This document shows positions 1 to 10,410 of a stretch of DNA of 64,000 bases, one piece after another. Position numbers and translations under genes: made by a program. This DNA is from Massospora cicadina (lineage: Eukaryota; Entomophthoromycota; Entomophthoromycetes; Entomophthorales; Entomophthoraceae), in contig JAKSZP010014855.1 in assembly GCA_022478985.1 (NCBI GenBank), forward strand, positions 19,828 to 83,827. Direction: 5' to 3'. Under the pieces are notes generated by a model that saw only the letters and a program-made list of their open reading frames with translations, did not search any database and was not told where the DNA came from. Numbering within the stretch: the first letter of the stretch is position 1; each line of letters opens with the position of its first letter.

Positions 1-622
1 GATTGTGGGATGAGGATGTGATTGATGCAGCTCATTATTATGAGCGCTCCCTCACATATGTTGGGCTGTGTCATGTGGGGAAGGAGTGGTGAACTTGGGG
101 GAGGGCATCCTGTAGGCCAAGGGATGGCTTCATTGTGCGGAATTTGATGTGCCCCAGTGGGTATCCCCTGGGGTTAGGCCATCGGTCCATGTCTTGGTTA
201 TCCCAGAAGTTAAAGTCGCCCAACAGGATAGTATCTGGTGGGAGGGTGAGAGTTGGAACATTTTTGAGAAATTGTTTTCTCTCATTTGCAGTGCACGGTG
301 CATAGATGCATGCTATTGATAGTGCTTCCTCTTGGCATGTGATTGTTGCTACCAAGATGTGACCATGAAGGTATGAAGATGAATTTGTAATTTTAAATTT
401 TTCGTTATTTCGGATGATCGCCCCACAGTGGGATATCCATACTGATTGTGATGGTGAGACCCTGGCTGACCAGGATCCTTCTTCCCCTTGTAAATAGTGG
501 GTTTCTTGGATGAACAAGATGTCTACAAGGGGTTTTTGCAGGAAATCCAGCTTTTTGGCTTGGGACGTTTGGGCCTTGGCTCCCATGATGTTTAGCATCC
601 CTATTGACACTGAGGTGCCCAT
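1..622 (-). pseudogene. LINE A ORF2, N-terminal AP-type endonuclease (partial)
   Basis: Start of ORF2: ATG at 620-622, six nucleotides after the ORF1 stop. The reading is open for 183 codons (622-71), and homology seems to continue toward the edge. It is an exonuclease-endonuclease-phosphatase (APE-like) domain. An N-terminal strand includes MLNIMG, followed by the metal-binding IQETH motif (about residues 38-42) and the GDFNFW motif (about residue 135), both standard for this fold. The family's role is to nick target DNA for target-primed reverse transcription. The SDHR motif and the RT are beyond the readable part. The stop at 71 lies before the domain would end, so a frameshift or nonsense change is likely there. 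Confidence 0.8.
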
Positions 623-628
623 GGCGCC

Positions 629-2053
629 TCAGGAGCGGTTGGGAGGACCCTCTGGCCCTATCCCACCATGGCTCATTTTGGCTATGCTCCATGTATGTAC
701 TCCAACTCTCTCAACGACAATGTCAGTTCCCTTGATCAGACCCAATTTTTCGTGGGAATTGCAGTTTTTTGGATTTGCGTCATCTTTTCCCACACATGTC
801 TCATGATGGTTCAATGCGGGGTGCTGATTGGGTTCTGTAATTTTGGGGTTCAAATTTGAAGAATTGTATACCGCATTTTTGTCCATATTGCGGCTGAATT
901 GTTCCTCGATGTGTGCATGATTGATGTCGCTTGGTGACTCAGTTGAGTTACTGTGTAAATTTTCAACCTGGGCATATTGTTCTGATTGGTTGGCTTGGTG
1001 TATATCCGAAATGTCCTCCCAAAATTTGTCCAGGGTCAATGGATGATTCCGCGTGCACTGCCGCTTCAGCTGCTGCCCACTTGTGGGCTTTTTGTGCCAC
1101 TTTGCGTTGTTTGTTTGTAACTGGGTCCATGATGAAGTAAAGTCCATCTTCACCCTAGCGGAATTGGTGATGACTGTTGGTCATTATGGCGAAGTTTTCA
1201 TTACTTTTGTCCATGGCTTCCTCACAGTAGTCTGCTTCCATTAAGCCCTCCTTCACAGGGCATGCGTGTTCCTTGTGTCCTAATGAACTGCAGTGGTTGC
1301 ATATAGGTGGTGCACGTTCCGGTGTAACTTGAAATGTGGATGACTGTCCCCCATCTGCAAAGTGAAACTCTGCTGTGCGGGGGATTCTTGTAAGTCATCT
1401 TCCACTTTGGGAAATGGGTTGATCATGGCAATAGCTTTGCCTGTGCACAGGGTGGGCATCAGGCGAAATATTTGTAATTCAAGTTGCATAATTTCTCCAT
1501 AGGCTACAAGGCCTTTGTGGAGCTCCTCCTTGATTACTTTACAAGGAAAGTTGGTAGGGAGCGAGTTGAATGAAATGAACAAAGTTTTCACTTTGTTCCA
1601 TCTGGTGCGCGTGGTGCGCACATATTTTTTTGCCCTCGGGGAGGGAAATTTTGATGCAGATTTTTTCTGCGGCATCAGCTTCATTGGCTGTTTTGAAACC
1701 AATAACAATCCAGCCACAACCATGTTGTTGGTGGAGACATATACCGCGTGAGGGAAAAGGGAGGGCTGTGCCTCACATGTTTTCTCCCACAGGGTTGGGG
1801 ACTCATCCCTAAGGAAGAGTCAAAGCCCATGTTCCACCTTTGAAAGGGGTTGGTTGCATTGGATGTACATATACTGATCTAGTCTTATAGTAAACATCAT
1901 AAACCCGGATGCTGTCTGAGTTTGTGGTTTCTTGGTGGATTGGGTTCCTGGTCCCCCTCCAGGGTGTTTCTTGCCCTTGGGTGCACCGTTTAGTGCACCG
2001 CTTGATGTGACACTTGCCCAGGTTGTATTAGATTTATTATTAAAGTCGCCCAT
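629..2053 (-). pseudogene. LINE A ORF1 (gag-like RNA-binding protein), frameshifted
   Basis: ORF1 of a Tad1-like LINE. The likely start is the ATG at 2051-2053 (MGDFNNKSN...), the equivalent of the start used in copy E; an in-frame ATG at 2086 is not shared. The reading passes through three frames: 2053-1820, 1723-1280 and 1153-629. The middle part carries the conserved block with TRWNKVKTLFISF, then PTLCTGKAIAMI. Just downstream, around 1300-1250, is the CCHC knuckle region (minus-strand codons for Cys, His and Cys spaced as CX2CX4HX4C). The C-terminal part is polar. Known role in this class: binds element RNA and forms the RNP. It is broken by at least two frameshifts, so it is not functional as it stands. 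The stop TGA at 629-631 lies 6 nt before the ORF2 ATG. Confidence 0.75.
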
Positions 2054-2131
2054 CTCTCTTGTGTGATTATCAAAAATGCTGTTCAAATAAAATCATAGTA
2101 ACTAAAGTGATTGTTATGGGAAAGAAAAGCC

Positions 2132-2712
2132 TACTTGTATGAAAATAATGGAAATAAATGAATAAATAAGAAAATTAGTTAATATTTATAGTTGTTTATT
2201 TATTGCCACATGAGGGAAAAAGAGATATATTATAATAAATTGCTTAGATATTTAAAACGTTGAGGCTCAATGTTCATATGGCTTGAGAAATTTCCAAATT
2301 GTGTAATATGTGTATTTAGCCTATTGAGGATTGACAAACTTGGATCTCTTTAATAAAACAATAGATGAGGAATCACTATTGGCCAAAACGTACCCATAAG
2401 GTGATGATGTATTTCAGCCAATCTCCATCTGAGAAAATATTTTCACCTTGGGGGACCTCTGCCACGCCCATAAAAGGGGGCAGTTCCCACATAGGTGCTT
2501 GAACGGGGTTAGAGGAGGCCAGGGGTGAACCCTTCAATGGGTGCCCCAGACAAGACTAAGAATTCAGAGAATTGATATCCTGACTTTGTGTTATTTATCA
2601 ATTAGTTTTTATAAATTTGTTGCCCCTATTCACAGGGTTCCACTGAGAGTATCCTGGGTCTTTTAGCTGATTAAATTGTTATTATTAATAAACTCAATTT
2701 CCTTATTAATAA
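2132..2712 (-). repeat. LTR2 copy 1, truncated between LINE A and LINE B
   Basis: LTR fragment of the family also seen at 52172-52864 and 60738-61411. The shared blocks in order are TTCACCTTGGGGGACC near 2450, CCACGCCCATAAAAGGGGG (about 2462-2480), CCCACATAGGTGCTTG, then CACTGAGAGTATCCTGGGTCTTTTAGC near 2640. The left end is cut by LINE A. The right end is cut by LINE B just before the LTR terminus. A short stretch after LINE B (about 7992-8015) resembles the missing LTR end plus its polypurine tract, so LINE B probably landed inside this LTR. Orientation is taken from copy 3, which abuts a minus-strand pol. Confidence 0.7.
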
Positions 2713-2806
2713 AACTTTTCTTTCTCGTTGCAATCACTTTTGCAACCTATTCAATTCAAGAGTGAATCTAGTTTGATAATCTCACAGAGGAGATTAGTCT
2801 ACGCCC

Positions 2807-4216
2807 ATGTCAGGGAGCAGTTGGGCAAGTAAGGTAAGAGGAGCAGGTGGAAGGCCCACGGCCTCCAACGTTCGAAAACGCCCCAGAGAAACTGGTGGAA
2901 TAGACAAAAGTTTTAAAAACTGGCGGTCACTATTTTCCCGGAGATACTCACATGGCAAGCACAATGTAACCAGTACATCAACACGCCACACTCCCAGCCA
3001 CTTTCGTTGGTGGAATTTGGAGTCCGCGTGTTTCTGGACATCCAACAAATGGCCTTATGAGAAAATTTTGTGAAGATGTGCACACAATTTTCCCACCAGC
3101 GGTTTACGTTGCACCTCACTCCATGTCACACGGTTGGCTGGACCTAGGTTTCAAAAGCAAAGAGGCAGCAGATGAGGCTGCGGAAGTGCGCATAGTGGTC
3201 AACCTCCCTGAAGGGCAATGGGTCGTCAAAACCAAATGCACCAGATGGACAAAATCAAACCAAATTTTCCTCACGTTTGACTTTTTGCCTACTATGGTAA
3301 AACATGCCATTTTGGATCAACACCTGAAAGATGGTCTCACTGTTTACAGCAAAATACAATCTTTTGAGATGCAATTCTTTACGCTGATGCCACACCTTTG
3401 CACAGGCAAAGCCATCACAGTTTTGACCTCAACCAAGGAGATTGCGAAGGGCCAAACCCAGATCCCGCACTCCACTTTTATTAATATTGAATGGCATACT
3501 ACCCACCCTTTCCGGGTAACCGTGGACAGCGCGCCCCCATCTGCTCCCACTGTGACACGTTCAGCCATAAGGCACATGCATGCCCCACCAAGGAGGGCAT
3601 CACATTTTAAGAGCACCCCTCAGTGGCCATGGCCAGCAGAGAGGCACATTATGAACCAACCGCAAGCACCAAAGAGGCTTTCATGTGGGGAGCACAAGGC
3701 TGCTACCTACTGGTAAAGCCTATTTCCCCGCAAGAACGAAGAAGGGCAAGCAGGTTCACAGGGCCGCGGCCAAGGAAGCAGCCAAAGTCACCACCGCTAT
3801 CCCACACTCCCAACGCTAGGAGGACATTGAAACCTTTGCGATGGAAGCAGTTCAGGAATCCATCAACCAATCAGATTGGGAAGCCCATGCCAATTGGGCC
3901 ACCTGATCTGAGGATCTGATGGGTGACTTGATTTCATTTGATCTTTGCAACCAAGCTCCGGTCAAAACTGACTTGGTCTCCAACCTACCTGAAATTTTTT
4001 TTTCAACCCGCTCAAGGTGCACTGAACTCATCCTCACCACAAAAAATTCGTCTGACGTTGGGGAAACAAAAAGCAAAGGCAAAAGCCAATGCGAACCTTT
4101 CTGCTAAAATCAACAAAACTACTGATAGTGTTGCTGCAAACACCCATGCTGCCATGAAGGCCCATGGGGATCTAGAGGAGGCTAGTGGGCCTAGGTGCCC
4201 ACCCCCTCACACCTAA
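2807..4216 (+). pseudogene. LINE B ORF1, CCHC-containing RNA-binding protein, frameshifted
   Basis: The start ATG at 2807 (MSGSSWASK) is the same as in copies C (28144) and D (about 42942). Readable pieces in different frames run 2807-3073, 3057-3716, 3623-3919 and 3938-4216, so there are several indels. Features in order are a basic N-terminus, a block with RWTKSNQIFLTF and MPHLCTGKAI, and a CCHC knuckle near 3537-3585 (C-X2-C-X4-H-X4-C, still recognisable as HCDTF..HKAHACP). Then come an Ala/Lys-rich helix (about 3740-3800) and a polar tail. The stop TAA at 4214-4216 precedes the ORF2 ATG by 6 nt. By family knowledge it is the RNP protein; here it is dead. Confidence 0.8.
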
Positions 4217-4222
4217 GGTGCA

Positions 4223-7200
4223 ATGGGGGAAACCTTCACTTTATAGGGACGTTGAATATCGCTGAATGCAAGGCCTCACCGTCCCAGGCTAGGAAACTAA
4301 GTTTTTTACAAAAAAATTTACCCGTGGATATCCTGGCCATCTAGGAGTCCCACTGTCCGTGAGGTTCCGAGGATACTTGGAAAACCATGCTCCTCCCATC
4401 CCTATCCTTTTGGTCAGAGCACTGTGGGGTGCTAGTTCAGAAAAAAACTTTTTTCAAATTTTTATTGTCAGAATCCTTCCTCAATGGCTGAGTCCTTGTT
4501 GTCACTTTCTCATGGGCTGACGTGGCACATGTTATCGTCAACATCTATGCCCCAACCTATGCATGAGAACATTGGGAATTTTGTTCATCAGTTAAATCCC
4601 TCCCATTACCCCCAGACTCTATCATACTTGGTGATATGAACTGTTGGCTAAACACACCAATGGACCGTTGGCCTTCCTCCTCCCATGCCCCCCAGGGTCA
4701 TGTAGAACTTCGCATTCTAAAGGCCACCCTTGGGTTAATGGATGTGCTGCCACGGTGAGCCCCGCTGCTCAAAAACATGACGTGACCCCACGTCCACAAT
4801 GGCCAATTAAGGTTCATGACCCGCATAGACCTTATCCTTACACCGGCGAAATTCCAACCCCACATTTCCCACTTCAAAACAACAAAAATCGAATTCTCCA
4901 ACCACTGGCTGGTCTCAATAACCTACCACCTACCTGTCACAGTGGCTAAGGCCCCACATTGGTGCAAACTCCACCCTCCAGAACTTGCGTCGCCGGGATT
5001 TTCCACTTGGGTTTGGAATCAGCAACTTTGGAAAAAGAGTTTGTTACACCGTTTTGCGTGGACCCCATCTCCAAATAGGCAGCCTTCAGAGAGGATACCA
5101 TCCGCCACTCTTGCCACCTCTCCTCCCAACGCTCCCGACGCTCAGGAGCCACATCAGCCTTTATCTCGCGTGCTCTGGAAGAGTTGGCACACCTGGAGTC
5201 TAACATCCCAGCCACAGGATACAGCCCTGCATGGGGCCAGAAGTGGGCGGAGGCAGCCGCCCACCTCAACGCGCTCAAAAGGCAACATAAACATCAGGTT
5301 TGTGTTCAGTACAGGGCCAAACGCATTACAGAGGGCAACAAGTGCACCACATATTTTTAAAAATTTTACACCATGCCAGAGCGTGGCCTACACATGGGTG
5401 TGAAAATTGGATGATTCCATTCTGGATATGCCAGCTAAAGTGGCAGTCGAAACATAAAAGTATTAATCCAAGTTATACTGATCAATTTAATTCAGCTGGC
5501 CAAAGTGGTGGAATTTCTTGACTGACCCACATCTGCACCATTTTCCAATACCCGGAAATAATGAATTTTAACTCCAACCAAATTATGGACAGCCATATGT
5601 GGTGCGCCAAACCAAAAATGCCTAGGCCCAGATGGCATTCCATATGAGTTCTACAAAAAGTATTCCAAATATATATCCCCATTGCTGTTAGCCTCACTAA
5701 ACCAAATGCTTTTGGAAATGCGCCTCCTACCAGGAGGACATGAGGCCTTTACTGTCACACTCTTCAAGAAAGGGGATAAGCTAGACTTAGCCAACTGGCG
5801 CCCAATTTCTTTAACTAACACAGATACAAAAATTTGAACTAAAATCATGGCTAAACGTTTAGGGATTGTAGCATTTGTCACCATCTCCAGAGAACAATTC
5901 AGTTTCATACTAGAAGGTCGATTTGGGACAACGTGCACTCTGTGGCTAACGCATGCCAGTCCACAGCCTCAGGGGCACTTGTATCCTTGGACCAACAGAA
6001 GGCCTATGATAGAGTAAACTGGGAATACCTCAGGGCCTGCCTCCATCAATGTCTGCTTACCCCTCGCTTCATCAACTGGGTGATGCTGCTCACGGAATCT
6101 GCAACAATGGCAGTACGTGGCCCTGGCTTTCTAACGGAAGTAGTCCGCCCTCAAAGGGGCTTGCGACAAGGAGACCCCCTCAGCCCACTCTTATACAACT
6201 TCAGCCTTGACCCACTACTTCGAAACGTGAATGCCCAACTCACTGGGGTCCATGTGCCAGGCCAAGCCCCAGTCAAGATGATGGCGTTTGCAGATGATTG
6301 TGTGGTTGGGGTGTCTAATAATAAAGATGCACGCGTACTTAATGCTCTCATCCAGGAGTATTCCCGGGTAAGTAACACTGCACTGAACACTTCCAAAACT
6401 GAAATCATCCTCCTTGGTCGGTATCAAACCTGCTGGGCCCCAGCAACCAGTGCCAGCCCGGCCCATCTGCTCGCACATGTGCTCGCCCTCCCAGCTCACC
6501 CCACACCGCCCCACTGGTGTTCCCCTTTGTGCCACGCCCTACCACAGGGCTGGTCCACCATCTGGGCGTGTGGGTGGAGGCAGGCGGGTACGCATCAGCA
6601 GTAATGGAGAGTTGTATTCTAGACAACGTGATGAAGCGCTTCGCCTCCCTCAGAGCCCACCCTACTTCCCTTACTGGCAGGGTTGTTTTAGCCAACTCTA
6701 TGCTCCTCTCCAAAGTCTGGTTGGAGCCCACGCCATCCCCTTCTCCCCAAGCTTTTTCAAATCCTTGTATGCCCTGCTGCAAGGATGGCTTTAGTTAGGC
6801 CGTTCACCACCTGTACGGCTAGAGGTCATTTTTGGCCCTGATCATCATGGTGGCATGGGCCTTCTTGACTTCAAAGCCTATGATGCCAAGATCCTAGGCA
6901 CCTGGATTGCGGCCGTCACTGCCCCTATGCTCCCCACCTAACACTGGTCCTGAGCGGCCCGCTCCAACTTCTCCTGCGCCTTGGGCCTCAACAATTCATC
7001 AAACCCTCACTCCCTGATGAAATACCTGGCTTCACACCCATCGGCCACAGGTCCTCACGGGACTAAAACCCACTACAAACGAATCCTACTCTCCATGCGG
7101 AGCGCTGAGTGGAGAATTCATATTAGCAGACACACAGCTTAGAGAGGCCGCCCCTCTCCTCAGTTCAAACAAGAGGTACTGGGGCTACCCATCCAAGATG

Positions 7201-7851
7201 GCGTGATCCCCACACGGCCCCATGTCCTATCCAGGGTGGACTACCTGGACATGATGGACATCCCTTTACTCCATTGAGACCCAAAACTATCTGGAAATAC
7301 GCACACCATCCTCTGTTGCAGCCTCAAATCCGTTCCCATGTGTGGTGCTTCCTGAGGCGGGTGTACCATATGGCTGAGCGCTCTAATGCTTTACACTCAT
7401 CCTGCGTCGTGTGTGGCCAGTATGGAACGCTGTTCCACCGCCTGGAGAAGTGTCCAAACTCTAAAGTGATATGGCGCGAAGTTCAACGGCTGATGGGCCA
7501 GGATCAAACACATCCCTTCAGTCTGTCAAGAGATATGTTTGCTTCATCAATGGCCTCCCCCTCCCACCCTCCCTTTGTGCTCTGGTGGTTGCAATCGCCA
7601 TGTGGACTATCCACACGATTGTCTTGGATGCCATCGCAGGCTCCACCCCCACACTCCCAGAAGCTTTCCATAGATTCCGGTCTCATTTGGTGGACCACTT
7701 TCAGGTGTGGATGTTTGGATACCTCCCACCATGTCGCCGACAGCTGGTCTCCTCCTGGTTCTCAGTTTGGTTCATCAAATCAGACTCTTTCCTCCACACG
7801 TGTTCAATTGTGGCTACGGCCCCTTTACACGTTCCCTCCCCCTCCCCATAA
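4223..7851 (+). pseudogene. LINE B ORF2 (endonuclease - RT - zf-RVT), multiply broken
   Basis: ORF2 begins at ATG 4223. The endonuclease (about 4240-4960) retains GDMNCW near 4632, but has in-frame stops (for example TAG at 4342-4344 where copy C has CAG) and a small indel right after the start. RT: fingers with LDQQKAYDRVNW near 5985; GLRQGDPLSPLLYNFSLDPLL near 6160-6220; catalytic FADD at 6287-6298. The open stretch is 5933-6604. A C-terminal zinc finger of the zf-RVT type (CVVCGQYGTLFHRLEKC) lies at about 7401-7455. The terminal stop TAA at 7849-7851 matches copy D. Further stops at 6939, 6951 and 7140 correspond to sense codons in C or D. Confidence 0.85.
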
Positions 7852-7990
7852 GTGGCGTTCCCGCTGGCAACAAGAGATAGCATCGCTTCTCTGGGGTGCC
7901 TTCCCTGTTACTAAGTTTTGTCTCTTTTGGGGAAAATTTGGAAATGTCTGTCCCATGGTTGGCCTTCCTCGCAATAAATTTAAATTTAAA

Positions 7991-8519
7991 AATGACAAGC
8001 ACTTTTCCAGTACAAGAGTTCTCAGAAAAGGATTGAGTCTTCTAAATCAACTCAGATCAGGTCTAACAGATCCTTGATTGGTATGTTTAATCATATAGCC
8101 TAGCCCAGAGGCCAACCTATCAAGCTATAATTTAAAAAAATAATGTAAAACTAGCATTTTTGGAATTGAACTTTGTATCAAACTGTTTTGTTAAGTTTCT
8201 CTTTTAGTTTTTCCCTTTACCAACATTTATGCTATCCTCAACTTAGTCAGTAATCACATACCACATGGATACTATGCTAGAGTCATCAATTTATGCCCAA
8301 AAAGATCTCATATCTAATGGCAACATACCCTAGGGTCTGGTGCCAATTATTTGCTGTTTTTAACAATTCTCATACTAAATCTCTTGTCATAATTAGTATT
8401 CTGTAGACTCTACCTCATTCACACTATCCACTAGTCTTAAAAAGATCATATAAACATTCCAGCCTTTTTAATATAATTCTCATTAAATCAAATGGACTCA
8501 AATCCATTGATATGGAAAC
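7991..8519. other. Non-coding AT-rich spacer after LINE B
   Basis: No ORF or RNA gene is recognisable. The first 25 bases (AAAAATGACAAGCACTTTTCC) resemble the end of LTR2 followed by its polypurine tract, which would be the part of LTR2 copy 1 displaced by LINE B. Beyond that I see nothing I can name. Confidence 0.4.
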
Positions 8520-10410
8520 TCATTGCAACATTTTCTGAGTTTGTGAGACCTTATATTTTTTGAGGTATTCCAACAAGGGAATGGACAGTACCAAAACTAA
8601 AAAACAAAACAAAATAAACTGATGAAAAGAATGATTGGGAGGACTAAACAAAAACAACAAACCAGGTGGAGAGTGGAAACCATTAACCCACCATAGCTGA
8701 GGGTGAGGGGAAATGGGCGGTTTGTCTGCAGATGATTTTGCCCCAACTATGTCATGTTGGCTATAGAAACAGACTAAAGCGGAGAGCCAGGGCGTTGGGA
8801 CATCAGCGTAGTGTGGGTGGATGGTGGTGTAGTATGAGTTCTCCAACTCATCATCAAGTTTAGTATGGTAGACTGCTTCAACAAATTCTGCTATGTCAAG
8901 TTTAGCTTGAATTTGGGCTTTGAGGAGTTGGGCAAAATTGGAGATACTCTGGTAGGTGATTTTAGCAGATGGGTTAAAATCTGCTAGCTTAGCAACATGA
9001 ATGACAGTGGCTTAGCATTGTCAAATAATTTGAGATATTGCTGCAGGGAGATTCAGGAAAATGGGGGAATTAGAGTGTGGGAAGCACTAGTTGGTATTAT
9101 TCCACAGCTTTGGCCACTGCTCTGCGTAAGTTTGGACAATGAAGAGAGGCCATAGCATCTAAAATGAGCTGTTGGTCACTTTAGTAGGTGTGGCATTGGG
9201 CTTATGAGTGAAACATTTTGGGGTGGGGTATTGTCAAAATCAGAAAGGAAAAATTTACTTGACCATAATCGATCTGGATGAGAGATTGACCAGTTTGCTT
9301 ACTCATGATAACGTTACCTGATTTGTCAATCTTGGCTAATAAGTTCCATGGATTCTGGTTCATGAGAATAGTGGTGTTAAAAGTTGGGTGAGTGGTAGTG
9401 GGAGAATGGGTTGCTTGGGAGTGAACAGTGGTCTAAGCCTGACTTTGATTGGAGGGAGTAGATTTAGGTGGGTTAATGAGGGTGGTTGATTTGGTGGGGG
9501 CCAATTTCACATTCTGGCCCATCAAATGAGAATGCTAGGTAGGAGGGGCAGCAAAATGCACCAATTGAACCCGCTGAATGTGGCTTTAAAGCTGCATCAG
9601 AGAAAGTGGCTTGAGGGCAGGATTTTTTTTGGAATGCTCAAGTCCAAAACAGAGGGGACAAATTTGGTGACCATTATCCATCAAAGCCCAAAAAAGTGCT
9701 CAGTCGCTGCTGTGATACAATCATGGGGGGAGTTTTATGGGCTATGGCAGGGTGTTGGATAATGGTGGCAGTTGCGTGAAGGGCAGCAAGGCCTTCTGCG
9801 CTGGAGGGAACAGCTAAGATGAATTTGGCTGAGAGCCATATGATATAAGCCCACCATCAGCTGCTCATACAAAACTTGGGGTGGGAGGTGATAAGGGATG
9901 GACGCAAAGGACACCACCAAAGTGGTGTCTGTAGGCAGCCGAGTTTGGGTAGTAGGGATGGGAGTATTTTTAAAAATAAGGGGAGTAGAAGCCGCTGCTG
10001 CAGCAGGATCGCCATCTGGAATTCAATATTAAAATAGCCCTTAAAAGGAGAAAATCGATAAATCCAGCTTGCGCAATTGCAGCGGTGGCCAATTTGATAA
10101 TTGCATTATCAACATATGGTAATAAATGCCAGTAGTCAATTTGGAGTCAAAATAAGAAAGTGGATTGAGGGAGGGTAAGAGGATGTGGTGAGAAGGGTGG
10201 ATGCACGCCAGGTGGAGCACTAAATCCTGTGGGGGACAAAACGGCTGGACAAAGATGGCAGGCTATTTCACCCCATGTGAACATGTTTGCGTTAGGGCGG
10301 AAAAAGCTAGTTGGTGGAGAACCGCTACCCCACATTGGAGCAGCAGACGGCTGATCCTTGAACATATTGTAAAGGTTCGTGGACAAACAGCAGTTGTAAT
10401 TTAAACTCAT
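8520..10410 (-). pseudogene. Decayed long coding stretch of unknown family (possible retroelement gag)
   Basis: Read on the minus strand from an ATG at 10408-10410, the amino-acid sequence stays protein-like for about 600 codons, with stops and frame changes. The clear open pieces are 10410-10147, 9920-9735 and 8846-8520. It is rich in Pro, Ser and His, with a block like CPLCFGLEHSKK near 9650, which resembles a CX2CX4HX4C knuckle with its last Cys lost. Near 9340 a block reads NQNPWNLLAKIDKSGNVIMS. Base composition is clearly more GC-rich than the flanks, as in the other element bodies. I do not recognise the family. A gag-type protein of an unclassified retroelement (possibly DIRS-like) is one guess; a dead host gene is another. 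Confidence 0.4.

Larger units (their letters stand above)
1..2131 (-). mobile_element. LINE copy A (subfamily II), 5' part; runs off the left edge
   Basis: Non-LTR retrotransposon read right to left. The 5' end is placed near 2131, where the minus strand reads GCTTTTCTTTCCC, like the starts of the other copies (CTTTTCTTTC). The order is 5' UTR, ORF1 (about 2053-629), a 6-nt spacer, then the ORF2 endonuclease (622 down to the window edge). RT and the 3' end lie outside the window. The ORF1 and endonuclease sequences match copy E much better than B, C or D, which defines subfamily II. The right-hand target duplication cannot be checked because the 3' flank is missing. It lies head to head with LINE B, with a piece of LTR2 between them. 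Confidence 0.85.
2713..7990 (+). mobile_element. LINE copy B (subfamily I), near full length
   Basis: Tad1-like LINE of about 5.28 kb. It starts at ACTTTTCTTTCTCGTTGC and shares its 5' leader (CAATCACTTTTGCAAC, TTTGATAATCTCACAGAGGAG) with copies C and D. It ends at the common 3' tail CCTCGCAATAAATTTA. The order is 5' UTR (about 95 bp), ORF1 (2807-4216), a 6-nt spacer, ORF2 (4223-7851), then a 3' UTR of about 140 bp. No clean target duplication is visible: both flanks are A/T-rich (TTAATAAAA on the left, TTTAAAAATG on the right), which obscures it. Every ORF is broken. Confidence 0.88.
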
